From Paenibacillus sp. V4I3 (lineage in GTDB: Bacteria > Bacillota > Bacilli > Paenibacillales > NBRC-103111): a stretch of 64,000 nt of DNA. This document shows, one piece after another, positions 24,126 to 34,019 of the stretch. Positions within the stretch are counted from its first letter, which is position 1, and each line of letters opens with the position of its first letter. The stretch is taken from NCBI RefSeq assembly GCF_030817215.1, contig NZ_JAUSZA010000001.1, forward strand, positions 1,524,501 through 1,588,500, given 5' to 3'. The notes beneath the pieces were generated by a model. The model was not told where the DNA came from. It did not search any database and saw only the letters and a program-made list of their open reading frames with translations. Made by a program: the position numbers and the translations under genes.

Positions 24126-25202
24126 GTGGGAAGCGTTAACAAAATTAGAGTAGGTATTATTGGAGCGGGAAATATTGGCGGGGTTCACATTCGTGAATTT
24201 TCGAAGCTAGGCAATTTATGTGAAATTACGGCGATTACAGATGCCTATCTGCCACTCGCGGAAGCACGCGCGCTGGAACACGGTATTACTTACGTGCCAT
24301 CTACCCCTGAAGAACTTATACAAAGTGAGAATGTAGACGCTGTTATTATCGGCGTGCCCAATATGCACCATGCTTCGCTTGCTGTACAAGCGATTGAAGC
24401 AGGCAAGCACGTGCTGATTGAGAAGCCAATGGGTATCAATGCGGAAGCGGCCAAACAAATTTACAAGGCAAGTCAAGCATCGGATAAAGTCGTCATGATC
24501 GGCCACCAAATGCGCTGGGAATCCGTGCCACTTCAGATCAAGGAGCAGGTCGATGCCGGTGAACTCGGCAAGATTTATACAGCGAAAACAGGTTGGTTCC
24601 GCCGCAAGGGTATTCCCGGTTGGGGCACCTGGTTTACGAAAATGGAGGAGTCAGGCGGGGGCCCGCTGATTGATATTGGCGTTCATATGCTGGATCTTGC
24701 CCTCTACTTGATGGGGAATCCGAAGCCAGTGTCGGTTTCGGGCGCTACGTATGCCGAATTCGGGCCTCGCCGCAAAGGAATCGGAACATGGGGTACGCCG
24801 AACTGGAACGGTACGTACGACGTGGAAGATCTGGCCACTGCTTTGATTCGCATGGAAGATGGCAGCACGCTGACGCTGGAAGTGAGCTGGGCCGTGCATA
24901 TGGATACGGACAATACACCGTTCGTTCACCTGATGGGAACAGAAGGCGGAGCGAGCTATCGCGGAGCTAACGGTAAGCTGTTAACGGAGAAGTTTAACAA
25001 AGCGATCGAGACCGATCTGAAGAAACCGGACGATGATGAGGGTGAACGTCTGCGCCTTAGTCTCCATTTCCTAGATTGCATTCGCGAAGGCAAACAACCG
25101 ATAACATCGGCACTCTCCGGCTTTACGAACAATTTAATTCTCGATGCCATTTACGAATCTTCACGAACTGGGAATGAAGTGAAGTTGAATTGGAACGAAT
25201 AA
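24126..25202 (+). CDS. Gfo/Idh/MocA-family NAD(P)-dependent oxidoreductase
   Basis: 358 residues. An N-terminal Rossmann domain (RVGIIGAGNIGGVHIREF) with the family EKP motif (VLIEKPMGINAEAA; catalytic Lys) and a C-terminal substrate domain (GGGPLIDIGVHMLDLALYLM). Such enzymes oxidise or reduce sugars and inositols. It starts at GTG after AGGAGGAACGAACA. The next gene, a sugar isomerase-like protein, begins 22 bp downstream, so the two probably act sequentially on one sugar. Confidence 0.93.
   Translation: MGSVNKIRVGIIGAGNIGGVHIREFSKLGNLCEITAITDAYLPLAEARALEHGITYVPSTPEELIQSENVDAVIIGVPNMHHASLAVQAIEAGKHVLIEKPMGINAEAAKQIYKASQASDKVVMIGHQMRWESVPLQIKEQVDAGELGKIYTAKTGWFRRKGIPGWGTWFTKMEESGGGPLIDIGVHMLDLALYLMGNPKPVSVSGATYAEFGPRRKGIGTWGTPNWNGTYDVEDLATALIRMEDGSTLTLEVSWAVHMDTDNTPFVHLMGTEGGASYRGANGKLLTEKFNKAIETDLKKPDDDEGERLRLSLHFLDCIREGKQPITSALSGFTNNLILDAIYESSRTGNEVKLNWNE
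24128..24141 (+). promoter_or_regulatory. Possible CcpA cre-like site in the gene start
   Basis: GGGAAGCGTTAACA matches the TGWAARCGYTWNCW consensus at 12 of 14 positions and lies at codons 1-6. A cre here would act as a roadblock. Weak evidence. Confidence 0.3.
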
Positions 25203-25224
25203 CATCATACTTGGAGGGAAGAAC

Positions 25225-26061
25225 ATGCTAAGAGGATTAACGGGGGCTGGACTCGGCAAGCTTGAAAGTAATGAACAATTCATAGAGTTGGCTGCAAAAT
25301 ATGGCTTCGGGGCTGTCGATATCGACGCGCTTGGTCTAGTAGAGAGCTACAGTGTAGATGGGGCACGTGAGCTGCTTCATAAACATGGCCTCGTCATTGG
25401 TTCCATCGGTTTGCCGGTTGAATGGCGAGGGACGGAAGAGACCTTCCGTGCAGGCTTGCCGAAGTTGACACAAGCAGCAGCCGCTGCTGCAGCACTTGGA
25501 TGTACGAGCTGCTGCACATACGTGTTACCTTCAACAGATTTGGGCGCTGCGCATTTCATGGCGTTAGCTACACGCAGATTGCGTACTTGTGCTCAAATCC
25601 TAGGCGCCTACGGTATCCGTCTTGGTCTAGAGTTCGTTGGTCCGCATCATCTGCGTACCCGTTGGAAGCATCCATTCATCTGGACGCTGGATGAGACGCT
25701 GGATTGGATCGACGCCATTGGCGAGAGCAACGTAGGCTTATTGTTCGACGCGTACCATTGGTACACGAACAGGCTAACGGTGGCCGATATTGAGAAGCTT
25801 CGCGCCGAGCAGATCGTGCATGTCCACATCAACGATGCACCAGACGTTCCCGTGGAAGAAGTGCTGGATAACGGACGCTTGTATCCAGGTGAGGGTGTAA
25901 TCGACTTGGCAGGCTTCCTGCAAGGGCTGCAGCGTATTGGTTATAAGGGGGCTGTCTCTCAGGAAATATTGACGGCAACGCCACCGACAGAATCCCCCGA
26001 GAGCTTAGTTCAACGTTCGAAAGCCGGCTTCGATAAAGTGTATGCGGCAGCTGGGATTTGA
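25225..26061 (+). CDS. Sugar phosphate isomerase/epimerase-like TIM barrel protein
   Basis: 278 residues of the xylose-isomerase-like/AP endonuclease 2 superfamily. Predicted metal ligands sit in GLEFVGP (Glu), LLFDAYHWY (Asp and His), VHVHINDAP and VSQEIL (Glu). Family members isomerise keto sugars or dehydrate inositol derivatives. GGAGGGAAGAAC precedes the ATG. It follows the Gfo/Idh/MocA gene in the same operon. Substrate unknown. Confidence 0.87.
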   Translation: MLRGLTGAGLGKLESNEQFIELAAKYGFGAVDIDALGLVESYSVDGARELLHKHGLVIGSIGLPVEWRGTEETFRAGLPKLTQAAAAAAALGCTSCCTYVLPSTDLGAAHFMALATRRLRTCAQILGAYGIRLGLEFVGPHHLRTRWKHPFIWTLDETLDWIDAIGESNVGLLFDAYHWYTNRLTVADIEKLRAEQIVHVHINDAPDVPVEEVLDNGRLYPGEGVIDLAGFLQGLQRIGYKGAVSQEILTATPPTESPESLVQRSKAGFDKVYAAAGI

Positions 26062-26151
26062 TTTTGCAACATAGCAGGTAATGGTTAAATAAGATTGGGC
26101 TCGCCTTGAGTAGGCTGGGCCTCTTTCTTTTTTATAGCATAGGAGGGCAGC

Positions 26152-27942
26152 ATGGGAAATATCGCGCTAATCACAAACAATATTCAAATAAAGAAGAAGC
26201 TGATCCTATCTTATTTATTAGTTGTCTTTGTTCCTGTCTTAACGGTAGGGCTCTTGTTGACGGAATCTTTGAAGGACATGGCAATCGAACATGCCGTACA
26301 GCAGTCTATCAACAATGTCGAGAAAATAAAAAAACAAGTGGAGGAGACACTCAAAATACCGACGGATATTTCTAATAAAATCTACTTCGATAAACAATTA
26401 AAAGCTTTAGTAAGTAAAGAGTATGAATCTAATCTTGAAGTATTTCATGCGTATTCCGAGTATACCGATCTAACCGACTACATGCTTTTATACAAAGAGA
26501 TTTCCGGAATCCGATTCTACACAATGAATGCAACCTTGCTTGAAAATTGGTCTATTTTTCACTTGAATACGAGCATGCTTAAAGAACCTTGGTATATGGA
26601 GGCCATTGAAAATCGCGGCAAAATTGGTTGGTACTATATACCTGATCAAACGAAGCAAGGACCAAGTTATGTTAGTCTTGTCAGGCCAATTTATTATAGC
26701 AATATGATCTTCTGCGGTATGTTGGTAATTACGATCAATCCGCAGCACTTGCATGCGACTCTTAATCAAGAGCCTTTCGAGACCATGATTCTTTCTGATC
26801 AAGATGAGGTTCTTGCCGCGAAGGACCAAACCCTTGTCGGCAGCTCGCTTAAGCAGCTCCAACTAGTCGATTCTTTCGGAAGCCAAGCGATTAAAGTTGA
26901 GGATTCGATCTACCAAGGTAAACAAGTGAAAATCATTATTCAATCCATATTCCCAGAAAATAGTAATAATAGCCTTCGTATTATTAGTGTGATTCCATTG
27001 GAAACCATATTAAAGGAGTCTCAACACATTAGTTACATCGCGTATTGGATCATATTCAGCAGTCTGCTGTTATCCATATTTTTTATTCTCTTTTTTTCAA
27101 GTGCTATGACGAAACGGATTGGTGTTTTGATCAGAGATATTCGGATGGTAGCAAGGGGGGATTTATCACATAGCTCTGTTGTTCAAGGCAAGGACGAAAT
27201 CGGACAGCTCTCGCATCATTTTAATCATATGGTAACCAGCATTGATGACCTCATGAAACGGGTCGAAGAAGCTCAGCGAGAGCAGCATGCGCTTGAGCTT
27301 AAGCAAAGGGAAATTAAATTTAAAATGCTTGTTAACCAAGTGAATCCACATTTTCTGTTTAATGTGCTAGAGACGATTCGAATGAAAGCTGTTTGTCAGG
27401 AGGAAGAGGAAATTGCCAACTCGGTTAAGGCGCTTGGAAAGCTTCTTCGTCATAATCTTGAAATTGGGCATGAAGCAGTTTCACTGTTATCGGAGATTGA
27501 AATGATACACATCTATTTAGAAATTCAGAAATTCCGATTTGGCGATAAGCTCAATTATGAATTGCCTAATCAGATGGAAATTGGGGGAATTATGATACTT
27601 CCCATGCTTTTACAGCCTATTGTAGAGAATGCCATTATTCATGGTATCGAAAATAAGATCGGAAAAGGGACAGTAAGTGTCCAAATCAAGTATGAGGGTT
27701 CTACGATTAAACTTAGTGTAAGCGATGACGGGATTGGCATGGAGGCGGATAAATGCAGGGAGATTATGGCTACACTTCATAATCCAGAGGATGAACAAGG
27801 TCAGCGGATTGGTTTGCACAATGTTCATCAGCGGATCAAACACTACTATGGGGCTGAATATGGACTAGATCTTAGCAGCCATCCCAGATTAGGAACGAGG
27901 ATCAGTATCATCATACCTATTGGAGGAAAAGAAGATGTATAA
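26152..27942 (+). CDS. YesM-type membrane sensor histidine kinase
   Basis: 596 residues. One helix near residues 20-40, an extracellular sensing region (about 40-290), a second helix (about 290-315), HAMP (about 315-365), and the His_kinase domain with the phospho-acceptor His in NQVNPHFLFNVLET. The HATPase domain carries LLQPIVENAIIHGIE, DDGIGM and RIGLHNVHQRIK. AGGAGGGCAGC precedes the ATG. The response regulator gene overlaps its 3' end by 8 bp. The pair is followed by a sugar ABC cassette that it probably controls. Confidence 0.93.
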   Translation: MGNIALITNNIQIKKKLILSYLLVVFVPVLTVGLLLTESLKDMAIEHAVQQSINNVEKIKKQVEETLKIPTDISNKIYFDKQLKALVSKEYESNLEVFHAYSEYTDLTDYMLLYKEISGIRFYTMNATLLENWSIFHLNTSMLKEPWYMEAIENRGKIGWYYIPDQTKQGPSYVSLVRPIYYSNMIFCGMLVITINPQHLHATLNQEPFETMILSDQDEVLAAKDQTLVGSSLKQLQLVDSFGSQAIKVEDSIYQGKQVKIIIQSIFPENSNNSLRIISVIPLETILKESQHISYIAYWIIFSSLLLSIFFILFFSSAMTKRIGVLIRDIRMVARGDLSHSSVVQGKDEIGQLSHHFNHMVTSIDDLMKRVEEAQREQHALELKQREIKFKMLVNQVNPHFLFNVLETIRMKAVCQEEEEIANSVKALGKLLRHNLEIGHEAVSLLSEIEMIHIYLEIQKFRFGDKLNYELPNQMEIGGIMILPMLLQPIVENAIIHGIENKIGKGTVSVQIKYEGSTIKLSVSDDGIGMEADKCREIMATLHNPEDEQGQRIGLHNVHQRIKHYYGAEYGLDLSSHPRLGTRISIIIPIGGKEDV

Positions 27943-29485
27943 ACTAATCATAATTGATGATGAACCCATCATTCGTCAAGGATTGAGGAAAATTATTGAC
28001 TGGAAGTCCTTCGATATTGAGATTTGCGGTGAAGCGGATAACGGCTTGGATGGACTTCAGCTGTGTAAGGATATCAATCCTGATGTGGTGATCGTTGATA
28101 TTAGAATGCCCGGTATGGACGGACTGCGGCTTATCGAAGAGGCCAGGCTGCATGGACTGCAGAGTGATTTCATCATTTTGAGCGGTTACTCCGAATTTTC
28201 CTACGCCCAAAAAGCTACGGAATATGGTGTTCGTTGTTATTTACTGAAACCGATTGAGCAGACTGAGCTGCTTACTCGCATGAATGATTTACGTGAAATA
28301 TGGAAAAAGCGGACCAAAGAACAGGCGCAGCTGCAATCTTCTACACAACTTATTGTTCAACATAAGCTTCAACAATTGCTGCGTCGGGAGAGCGTTTCAG
28401 ATGGAAATGAAGAAGAACAAAATCTTTTATCGTTGCATCTCGAGCTTCCGTGGAACACCTACCAAATGATTTTGATCGAATCGGAGCTCCAACAATGGGA
28501 GCCTGAGGAGATGACATACCTATCTGAGCATTTAAACAGACATATGATCAAACGCCATAGAGGTGTCGTTTTTCCCATTGGAAAGTACATTGGGATATTG
28601 TGCGAGGAAATAGATCCTTATTTAGAGCTTGATCTTTATTTATCTGAGGCTCAAGAGGCAATGGACTTGGAGCTAGTTGTTGCCATGGGGCCTAAAGTGA
28701 ACCACTTTAACCAGATAGGTAAGTCTTATCAATATGCCTACGAATGCATGAAGAAGAAGTTCCTTTCTGAGAGAAAGGGCAGCATTCTTACCCCTCTTCC
28801 TGTTCAGGATCCTGTTATAACCATCGATACCTCAGCTTTTTCAATGGGGAGTTTTGCCGATCATACCTCAAAAGCGATTGTTGCGGGTAATCAAGAGCTG
28901 CTATTGGATATATTGACGGATGCTGAATCCGCAATGCTGCAGCTTGGATGGTATGAAAAACAAATCAAAGCCAGCTATATATCCATGTACGTAGAATTGA
29001 TAAAGCTCCTAACTGACATAGACGAACGGATGAAAGCCCATATGCCTACGTTAAATGAGATCGTTAAGGCCATTGACAATCAGAAAACTATGCAAGCTTT
29101 ACGAGCCTTAGTCGAAAAGGAGCTGCTTGGTATTTACGAGCATTGGGCTAAAGAAAAAAGAAATAACAACTTCAATAGTATTCTCGATTATATCTCTACT
29201 CATTATTGCTCGGAGATCAACTTAGAAATGTTGGCGAAATTATTTCATTACAATAGCTCCTATTTAGGGAAATTGTTTAAGAGTCAGACAGGTGAATCGT
29301 TCAATACTTATTTGGATCGGATTCGAATGGACAAAGCCAAGCAGCTATTAATTGATGACTATAGAGTGTATGAAGTAGCTGAAATGGTAGGCTATGCGAA
29401 TGTCGATTACTTTCACTTGAAATTTAAGAAAGCGATTGGAGAATCACCGACGATGTACCGGGAAAAATGGAAAACAAAAACATGA
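27935..29485 (+). CDS. YesN-type response regulator (REC-AraC)
   Basis: 516 residues. The receiver domain (about 1-120) has the acidic pair in IIDDEP, phospho-acceptor Asp in VVIVDIRMPGMDG and Lys in LLKPIEQ. A middle region of unknown fold is followed by a C-terminal AraC double helix-turn-helix (about 415-512; NLEMLAKLFHYNSSYLGKLF, VYEVAEMVGYANVDYFHLKF). GGAGGAAAAGAAG precedes ATG 27935, inside the kinase gene. It likely activates the downstream permease operon. Confidence 0.92.
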   Translation: MYKLIIIDDEPIIRQGLRKIIDWKSFDIEICGEADNGLDGLQLCKDINPDVVIVDIRMPGMDGLRLIEEARLHGLQSDFIILSGYSEFSYAQKATEYGVRCYLLKPIEQTELLTRMNDLREIWKKRTKEQAQLQSSTQLIVQHKLQQLLRRESVSDGNEEEQNLLSLHLELPWNTYQMILIESELQQWEPEEMTYLSEHLNRHMIKRHRGVVFPIGKYIGILCEEIDPYLELDLYLSEAQEAMDLELVVAMGPKVNHFNQIGKSYQYAYECMKKKFLSERKGSILTPLPVQDPVITIDTSAFSMGSFADHTSKAIVAGNQELLLDILTDAESAMLQLGWYEKQIKASYISMYVELIKLLTDIDERMKAHMPTLNEIVKAIDNQKTMQALRALVEKELLGIYEHWAKEKRNNNFNSILDYISTHYCSEINLEMLAKLFHYNSSYLGKLFKSQTGESFNTYLDRIRMDKAKQLLIDDYRVYEVAEMVGYANVDYFHLKFKKAIGESPTMYREKWKTKT

Positions 29486-29561
29486 ACCTGTGTGCAGATA
29501 ACGCGTTAAATTGCCATTCAATATCCAATTAACAAATGATTCATATCTAGTTTTTCGGGTG

Positions 29562-29588
29562 TTGCAAGCGCTTTATTCCCGTTATATT
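29562..29588 (+). promoter_or_regulatory. cre-like site overlapping a promoter of the sugar ABC operon
   Basis: TGCAAGCGCTTTAT (29563-29576) matches the CcpA cre consensus at 12 of 14 positions. It overlaps TTGCAA (29562-29567), a possible -35, with TATATT (29583-29588) 15 bases further. This suggests catabolite repression of the transport operon. Confidence 0.5.
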
Positions 29589-29631
29589 TGTAGATGTAAG
29601 AACAATTATGTGACTAAAGGAGCGCGTTTAG

Positions 29632-30588
29632 ATGGAAACCAGGAGTCAACCTCATATCGTTGCTTCAATTGGAAGGAAGAAAACGAAGTGGAAAACCGTC
29701 ATTGAACAGCGGTATCTATTTCTCATGTCACTGCCTTTTGTCATTTGGATATTCATTTTCAATTACGTCCCTATTTGGGGATGGTTGATGGCATTCCAGA
29801 AATACAAGCCAGGTAAATCGTTCAGTGAGCAAACCTGGGTTGGATTCGATAACTTCGTTGCACTTTTTAATGAGCCTCACTTCTACCTGGTCTTGCGGAA
29901 TACGCTTGCAATGAGCTCTATGAGCTTGGTTGTAGGATATACATTTCCAATTTTATTCGCTATTTTACTCAATGAAATTCGTTTAATTGCTTTCAAGCGA
30001 ACGATGCAAACGATTTCTTATTTACCCCATTTTGTGTCATGGGTCGTGGTGGCTGGTATGGTAACGAAGATGCTGTCAACAGATGGCGGCATCGTTAATG
30101 AAATTTTGGTTGGTTTGCATATTATCGATAAACCGATTCAGTTTATGGCGCAAGGACACTTGTTCTGGGGCATTGTAACGTTATCTGATCTTTGGAAAGA
30201 AATGGGTTGGAATTCAATCATATACTTAGCTGCAATAGCAGGTATTGATCCAGAGCTATTTGAAGCTGCTAAGGTAGACGGAGCTGGGAGATTTCGACGC
30301 ATTTGGCACATAACGCTTCCTGGAATTCGTCCTACCATTATGGTCATGATGGTTCTATCTATCGGGTGGTTAACCAGCATAGGGTTTGAGAAGCAATACT
30401 TGCTTGGCAACGCAATTGTACAAGATTACGCAGAGGTTCTTGATCTCTATGTGCTGAACTACGGAATCAAGCTTGCGCGCTTTTCATTCGGTACAGCGGT
30501 GGGGATTGTAAACACTATCGTCGCGATTACACTGCTTCTGACGTCTAATTGGCTATTTAAGCGTTGGACAAAAGAAAGCGTTATATAG
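29632..30588 (+). CDS. Sugar ABC transporter permease, LplB/UgpA type
   Basis: 318 residues, six helices. The permease EAA-type loop is visible (ELFEAAKVDGAGRFRRIWHI, then TLPGIRPTIMVMMVL). It forms one half of the membrane channel of a CUT1-family carbohydrate importer with the next gene. AAAGGAGCGCGTTTAG precedes the ATG. No ATPase gene is in the cassette. Substrate unknown, probably an oligosaccharide given the YesMN pair. Confidence 0.92.
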   Translation: METRSQPHIVASIGRKKTKWKTVIEQRYLFLMSLPFVIWIFIFNYVPIWGWLMAFQKYKPGKSFSEQTWVGFDNFVALFNEPHFYLVLRNTLAMSSMSLVVGYTFPILFAILLNEIRLIAFKRTMQTISYLPHFVSWVVVAGMVTKMLSTDGGIVNEILVGLHIIDKPIQFMAQGHLFWGIVTLSDLWKEMGWNSIIYLAAIAGIDPELFEAAKVDGAGRFRRIWHITLPGIRPTIMVMMVLSIGWLTSIGFEKQYLLGNAIVQDYAEVLDLYVLNYGIKLARFSFGTAVGIVNTIVAITLLLTSNWLFKRWTKESVI

Positions 30589-30604
30589 GAGGCGATAGAT
30601 AGCT

Positions 30605-31507
30605 ATGAAGGTTGGAACTGGAAATAAATTTGGGGATGTCACGTTCGAACTATGCTTGTATGTCTGTATGGTTATTGTAGGTATTGTGACAATCTATCCG
30701 TTTTGGAACATTCTCGCGATCTCTTTCAATGATGCGATGGATAGCGTTCGAGGAGGCATCTATCTTTGGCCTCGCGTTTTCACATGGGAGAATTACAAAC
30801 AGATATTTATGTATAACAATTTGATTGTTGCTTTCCAGAACTCTGTGCTTCGAACTGTGATTGGAACTGTACTTGGCGTATTCAGCTCAGCGATGGTTGC
30901 TTACGTACTAAGCCGTAAAGATTTTATTGCTAGAAAGCAAATTTCATTGACCTTTGTTCTTACCTTGTACTTTTCTGGGGGCTTAATACCCGTGTACATG
31001 TTAATGAGAGAGCTGCATTTAATGAATACGTTTTGGGTGTATATTTTACCCGGTCTCGTCAGTGCATGGAATATTTTCATCATCCGTTCTTTTATAGACG
31101 GGCTGCCGATTAGTTTACAGGAATCGGCGAAGCTGGACGGTGCAAACGATTTGACGATCTTTTTCAAAATCATATTACCGCTGTGTAAACCTGTTCTTGC
31201 GACCATTGCTTTATTTATCGCGGTTGGGCAGTGGAACTCATGGTTTGATACGTTTTTGTACAATAGCAACTCCGAACACCTATCCACCTTGCAGTATGAA
31301 TTAATGAAGATATTGGCAAACACGACAGCAGGCTCCAATAATGCCGACCTTGCACGAAGCTCTAATCCAGGGCTCTCCGCTCAGGTATCACCTGAATCCA
31401 TACGTGCTGCTATTACCATAGTTGCTACGCTGCCCATTCTGATTGTATATCCGTTTCTCCAAAAGTACTTTGTCAAAGGCTTAACATTGGGGGCTGTCAA
31501 GGCGTGA
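30605..31507 (+). CDS. Sugar ABC transporter permease, YtcP/UgpE type
   Basis: 300 residues, six helices, second membrane subunit of the cassette. The loop SLQESAKLDGANDLTIFFKI and ILPLCKPVLATIALF gives the ATPase contact. It ends in YPFLQKYFVKGLTLGAVKA, a C-terminus typical of this subfamily. TAGGAGGCGATAGATAGCT precedes the ATG, 17 bp after the first permease. Confidence 0.92.
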   Translation: MKVGTGNKFGDVTFELCLYVCMVIVGIVTIYPFWNILAISFNDAMDSVRGGIYLWPRVFTWENYKQIFMYNNLIVAFQNSVLRTVIGTVLGVFSSAMVAYVLSRKDFIARKQISLTFVLTLYFSGGLIPVYMLMRELHLMNTFWVYILPGLVSAWNIFIIRSFIDGLPISLQESAKLDGANDLTIFFKIILPLCKPVLATIALFIAVGQWNSWFDTFLYNSNSEHLSTLQYELMKILANTTAGSNNADLARSSNPGLSAQVSPESIRAAITIVATLPILIVYPFLQKYFVKGLTLGAVKA

Positions 31508-31594
31508 TCTAGATGACGTATATGATTTATTTCATTCGGTATGAGCAGGTCATCGGTCTGTTACTACATAGGTACCAAAATAAGGAGGGCTAAT

Positions 31595-33277
31595 ATGAAA
31601 AAGAGCAGAAAAATGATAGCGTTCACTTTAATTGCAACATTGGCATTGACAGGCTGCAGTATGATGGGTGAAGGTTCAAAAGATACGAAGACAGTGGGGA
31701 ATTCGACCACCAAAGATGACAAATCTCCAATCACAATAACCATGTTTAGTGCTGATCAAAACACGAACTATGAGAACATGCAAAGCCCGGTCGGCAAAAA
31801 GATTACGGAACTAACCGGCGTTACCCTCAAAATTGATTATCCGGTTGGGGATCCGAAACAAAAGGTAGCCCTTATGGCGGCAAGCGGGGAATATCCTGAT
31901 CTTATTTTTGCGAAAAACGATTCAAATATCATCGCAGATGCTGGCGGGTTCGTTGATCTTGCTCCGCTGATTGATAAGTATGGGCCTAATATCAAAAAGC
32001 TGTATGGCGATTACTTGAAGCGATTGAAGTGGAGTAAGGATAATAAAGCGATTTACTATCTAGGTACATTTGGTGTCAATGAACAGCAATGGGAGCCAAA
32101 AGATGGTTTTCAACTGCAGCATCAGGTTGTCAAAGAACTTGGTTATCCTAAACTCAAAACGGTGACGGATTACGAGAATGCCATTAAAACCTTTAAAGAT
32201 AAACACCCTACAATTGATGGGAAACCTACGTTAGGACTATCGTTACTCGCAGATGATTGGCGGATAGCCCAATCTGTTACGAATCCAGCCGTTTTTGCAA
32301 CCGGGGGTTCTGACGACGGGGAATGGTATATCGACGAAAAAACACAAAAGCCGGTGCTCCATTTAACGCGTCCTGAAGAAAAAGAATACTTCAAATGGCT
32401 CAATCACATGAATGATATTGGACTTTTGGATCCAGAAAGCTTTGTTCAGAAATACGATCAATATAAAGCGAAAATTGCTTCCGGTCGTGTGCTCGCTATT
32501 ATCGATTCCAAATGGCAGTATTTAGAGGCAGAACAATCTTTGAAGCAAGCAGGAAAAAATGAACTAACGTATGGCATGTATCCCATTACATTAAATGAAA
32601 GCTTTAAGAACAAAAACTTCCAAAGCGCAGGTTACTCAGCAGGTTGGGGAGTTGCCATTTCCAAGTCTGCTAAAGATCCGGTGCGTATTATTAAATTCCT
32701 GGATTGGTTAGCTTCTGATGAAGCACAAATTTTGAATAATTGGGGAATTGAAGGCGTTCATTACAAAATAGAGAATGGCAAACGTGTCGTTCCTAAGGAA
32801 GAAATGGATCAACGTGTGAAGGACCCTCAATATGGGAAGAAAACAGGAATAGGCGTATACGGTTATCCATTCTCTCAGTACGGCGATGGTGTGAAGGATC
32901 CTTCCGGCCAAACGTATACGATTAAAAGTGAGCAGCAAATTATTGACGGTTATACAACGGTAGAGAAAGAGGTCCTTGCTAAGTACAATGCGAAGATGTG
33001 GCAGGATCTTTACCCTAAAGCTTCTGAATTCCCAAGTAAACCTTGGGGGGCGGCGTGGCAAATCAATATTCCTCAAGATACGGATGGAGCCATCATTTTC
33101 CAGAAAATTATGGAGCTGTCTAGAAAGCGAATTCCGGAACTCATCATGGCAAATCCGAAAAAGTTCGACGAGTTATGGGACTCCTTCCAAAAAGAACTTG
33201 AGCAAGCTGGTGTGAAAAAGTTGGAAACGCAATTTGATGCTCTCCTAAAAGAGCGTATTAAGATGTGGAACGAATAG
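31595..33277 (+). CDS. Sugar-binding lipoprotein (LplA type)
   Basis: 560 residues. The signal peptide ends in the lipobox LALTGCS, and a Ser/Thr/Lys-rich linker precedes a large type I solute-binding fold (ITMFSADQNTNYENMQSP, GEYPDLIFAKND). It captures the extracellular carbohydrate for the two upstream permeases. The ATG at 31595 follows AAGGAGGGCTAAT; the longest frame starts 18 codons earlier without a site. A strong terminator closes the operon. Confidence 0.92.
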   Translation: MKKSRKMIAFTLIATLALTGCSMMGEGSKDTKTVGNSTTKDDKSPITITMFSADQNTNYENMQSPVGKKITELTGVTLKIDYPVGDPKQKVALMAASGEYPDLIFAKNDSNIIADAGGFVDLAPLIDKYGPNIKKLYGDYLKRLKWSKDNKAIYYLGTFGVNEQQWEPKDGFQLQHQVVKELGYPKLKTVTDYENAIKTFKDKHPTIDGKPTLGLSLLADDWRIAQSVTNPAVFATGGSDDGEWYIDEKTQKPVLHLTRPEEKEYFKWLNHMNDIGLLDPESFVQKYDQYKAKIASGRVLAIIDSKWQYLEAEQSLKQAGKNELTYGMYPITLNESFKNKNFQSAGYSAGWGVAISKSAKDPVRIIKFLDWLASDEAQILNNWGIEGVHYKIENGKRVVPKEEMDQRVKDPQYGKKTGIGVYGYPFSQYGDGVKDPSGQTYTIKSEQQIIDGYTTVEKEVLAKYNAKMWQDLYPKASEFPSKPWGAAWQINIPQDTDGAIIFQKIMELSRKRIPELIMANPKKFDELWDSFQKELEQAGVKKLETQFDALLKERIKMWNE

Positions 33278-33301
33278 CTTGTAGTTATAGGATGAACGGT
33301 G

Positions 33302-33350
33302 GAAGACTGCCGCTATTGTCAAATGGACATAGCAGCAGTCTTCTTATTTT
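33302..33350 (+). terminator. Terminator of the first sugar ABC operon
   Basis: GAAGACTGC (33302-33310) pairs with GCAGTCTTC (33335-33343), extended by inner pairs and followed by a T-rich tract. Confidence 0.88.
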
Positions 33351-33510
33351 TCCAACAAGAAAGCGAACCAAATGGAGCCCATTTTCCATTCGACAAAGGT
33401 TCCTAAAATCCACCCCTATGGAATGACAACCTTTTTATCCATTTTCTTATAGTATTTTCTTGTCCATAGACACAACACATCACGAATTTAAAGGAGATAT
33501 CAAAGGGGAA

Positions 33511-33993
33511 ATGGAACAAGAAGACTATATCGCAGAGGCAACCTTCCATGCTAACATTTCATACCTCATTCAAGCCCAAACGAAAAAGCAAGCCTTAGAA
33601 CAGGTGGCATACGAATTAGACAAAACCAACATCCAGCTTAGTGAAATTACGCTAGAAAATGAATTAGGGGACTCCAACGTTTTTACGGTTCAAGAAGTTG
33701 AAAAAATGGATTGGTATGATGTGGATCATACAGAGTGCTGTAACCAATTTAGGGTATTTGGATGTATGCAGCTGCTTATTGTCCTACGGAAACAGAGTGA
33801 CACTATGAAAGATGTCGAACAAGTAACCTACCATATGTCTCAGTTACTTGTATACGGTAAACCTGTTTTGACGATATCAGAAGGCTATAAGCACATATTT
33901 TTAACCGTTTCACAACATAAAATGGAGTGGAAAACCAAGCTTCAGGAGACAGAAACGGAAACGGAAACAGTGCTTTTGAGTAAACTTGCCTAA
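33511..33993 (+). CDS. Unknown cytosolic protein with ETETET tail
   Basis: 160 residues from ATG 33511; the frame is open upstream to a TTG at 33460 with no ribosome binding site. AAAGGAG at 33490-33496 is rather far from the ATG, and AAAGGGG at 33502-33508 rather close, so the start is uncertain. The product is mixed alpha/beta without membrane segments and has a Cys pair (HTECCNQF). Near the end a GAAACG hexanucleotide is repeated three times (33952-33969), encoding a Glu-Thr repeat. No family recognised. The next gene starts 26 bp later. Confidence 0.65.
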   Translation: MEQEDYIAEATFHANISYLIQAQTKKQALEQVAYELDKTNIQLSEITLENELGDSNVFTVQEVEKMDWYDVDHTECCNQFRVFGCMQLLIVLRKQSDTMKDVEQVTYHMSQLLVYGKPVLTISEGYKHIFLTVSQHKMEWKTKLQETETETETVLLSKLA

Positions 33994-34019
33994 CAATAAA
34001 TGAAAGAGAGGATACGATC

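Noticed and set aside
24704..25150. Minus-strand frames opposite the Gfo/Idh/MocA gene
   Set aside because: Shadow frames of a GC-richer gene; the plus-strand protein has full family motifs.
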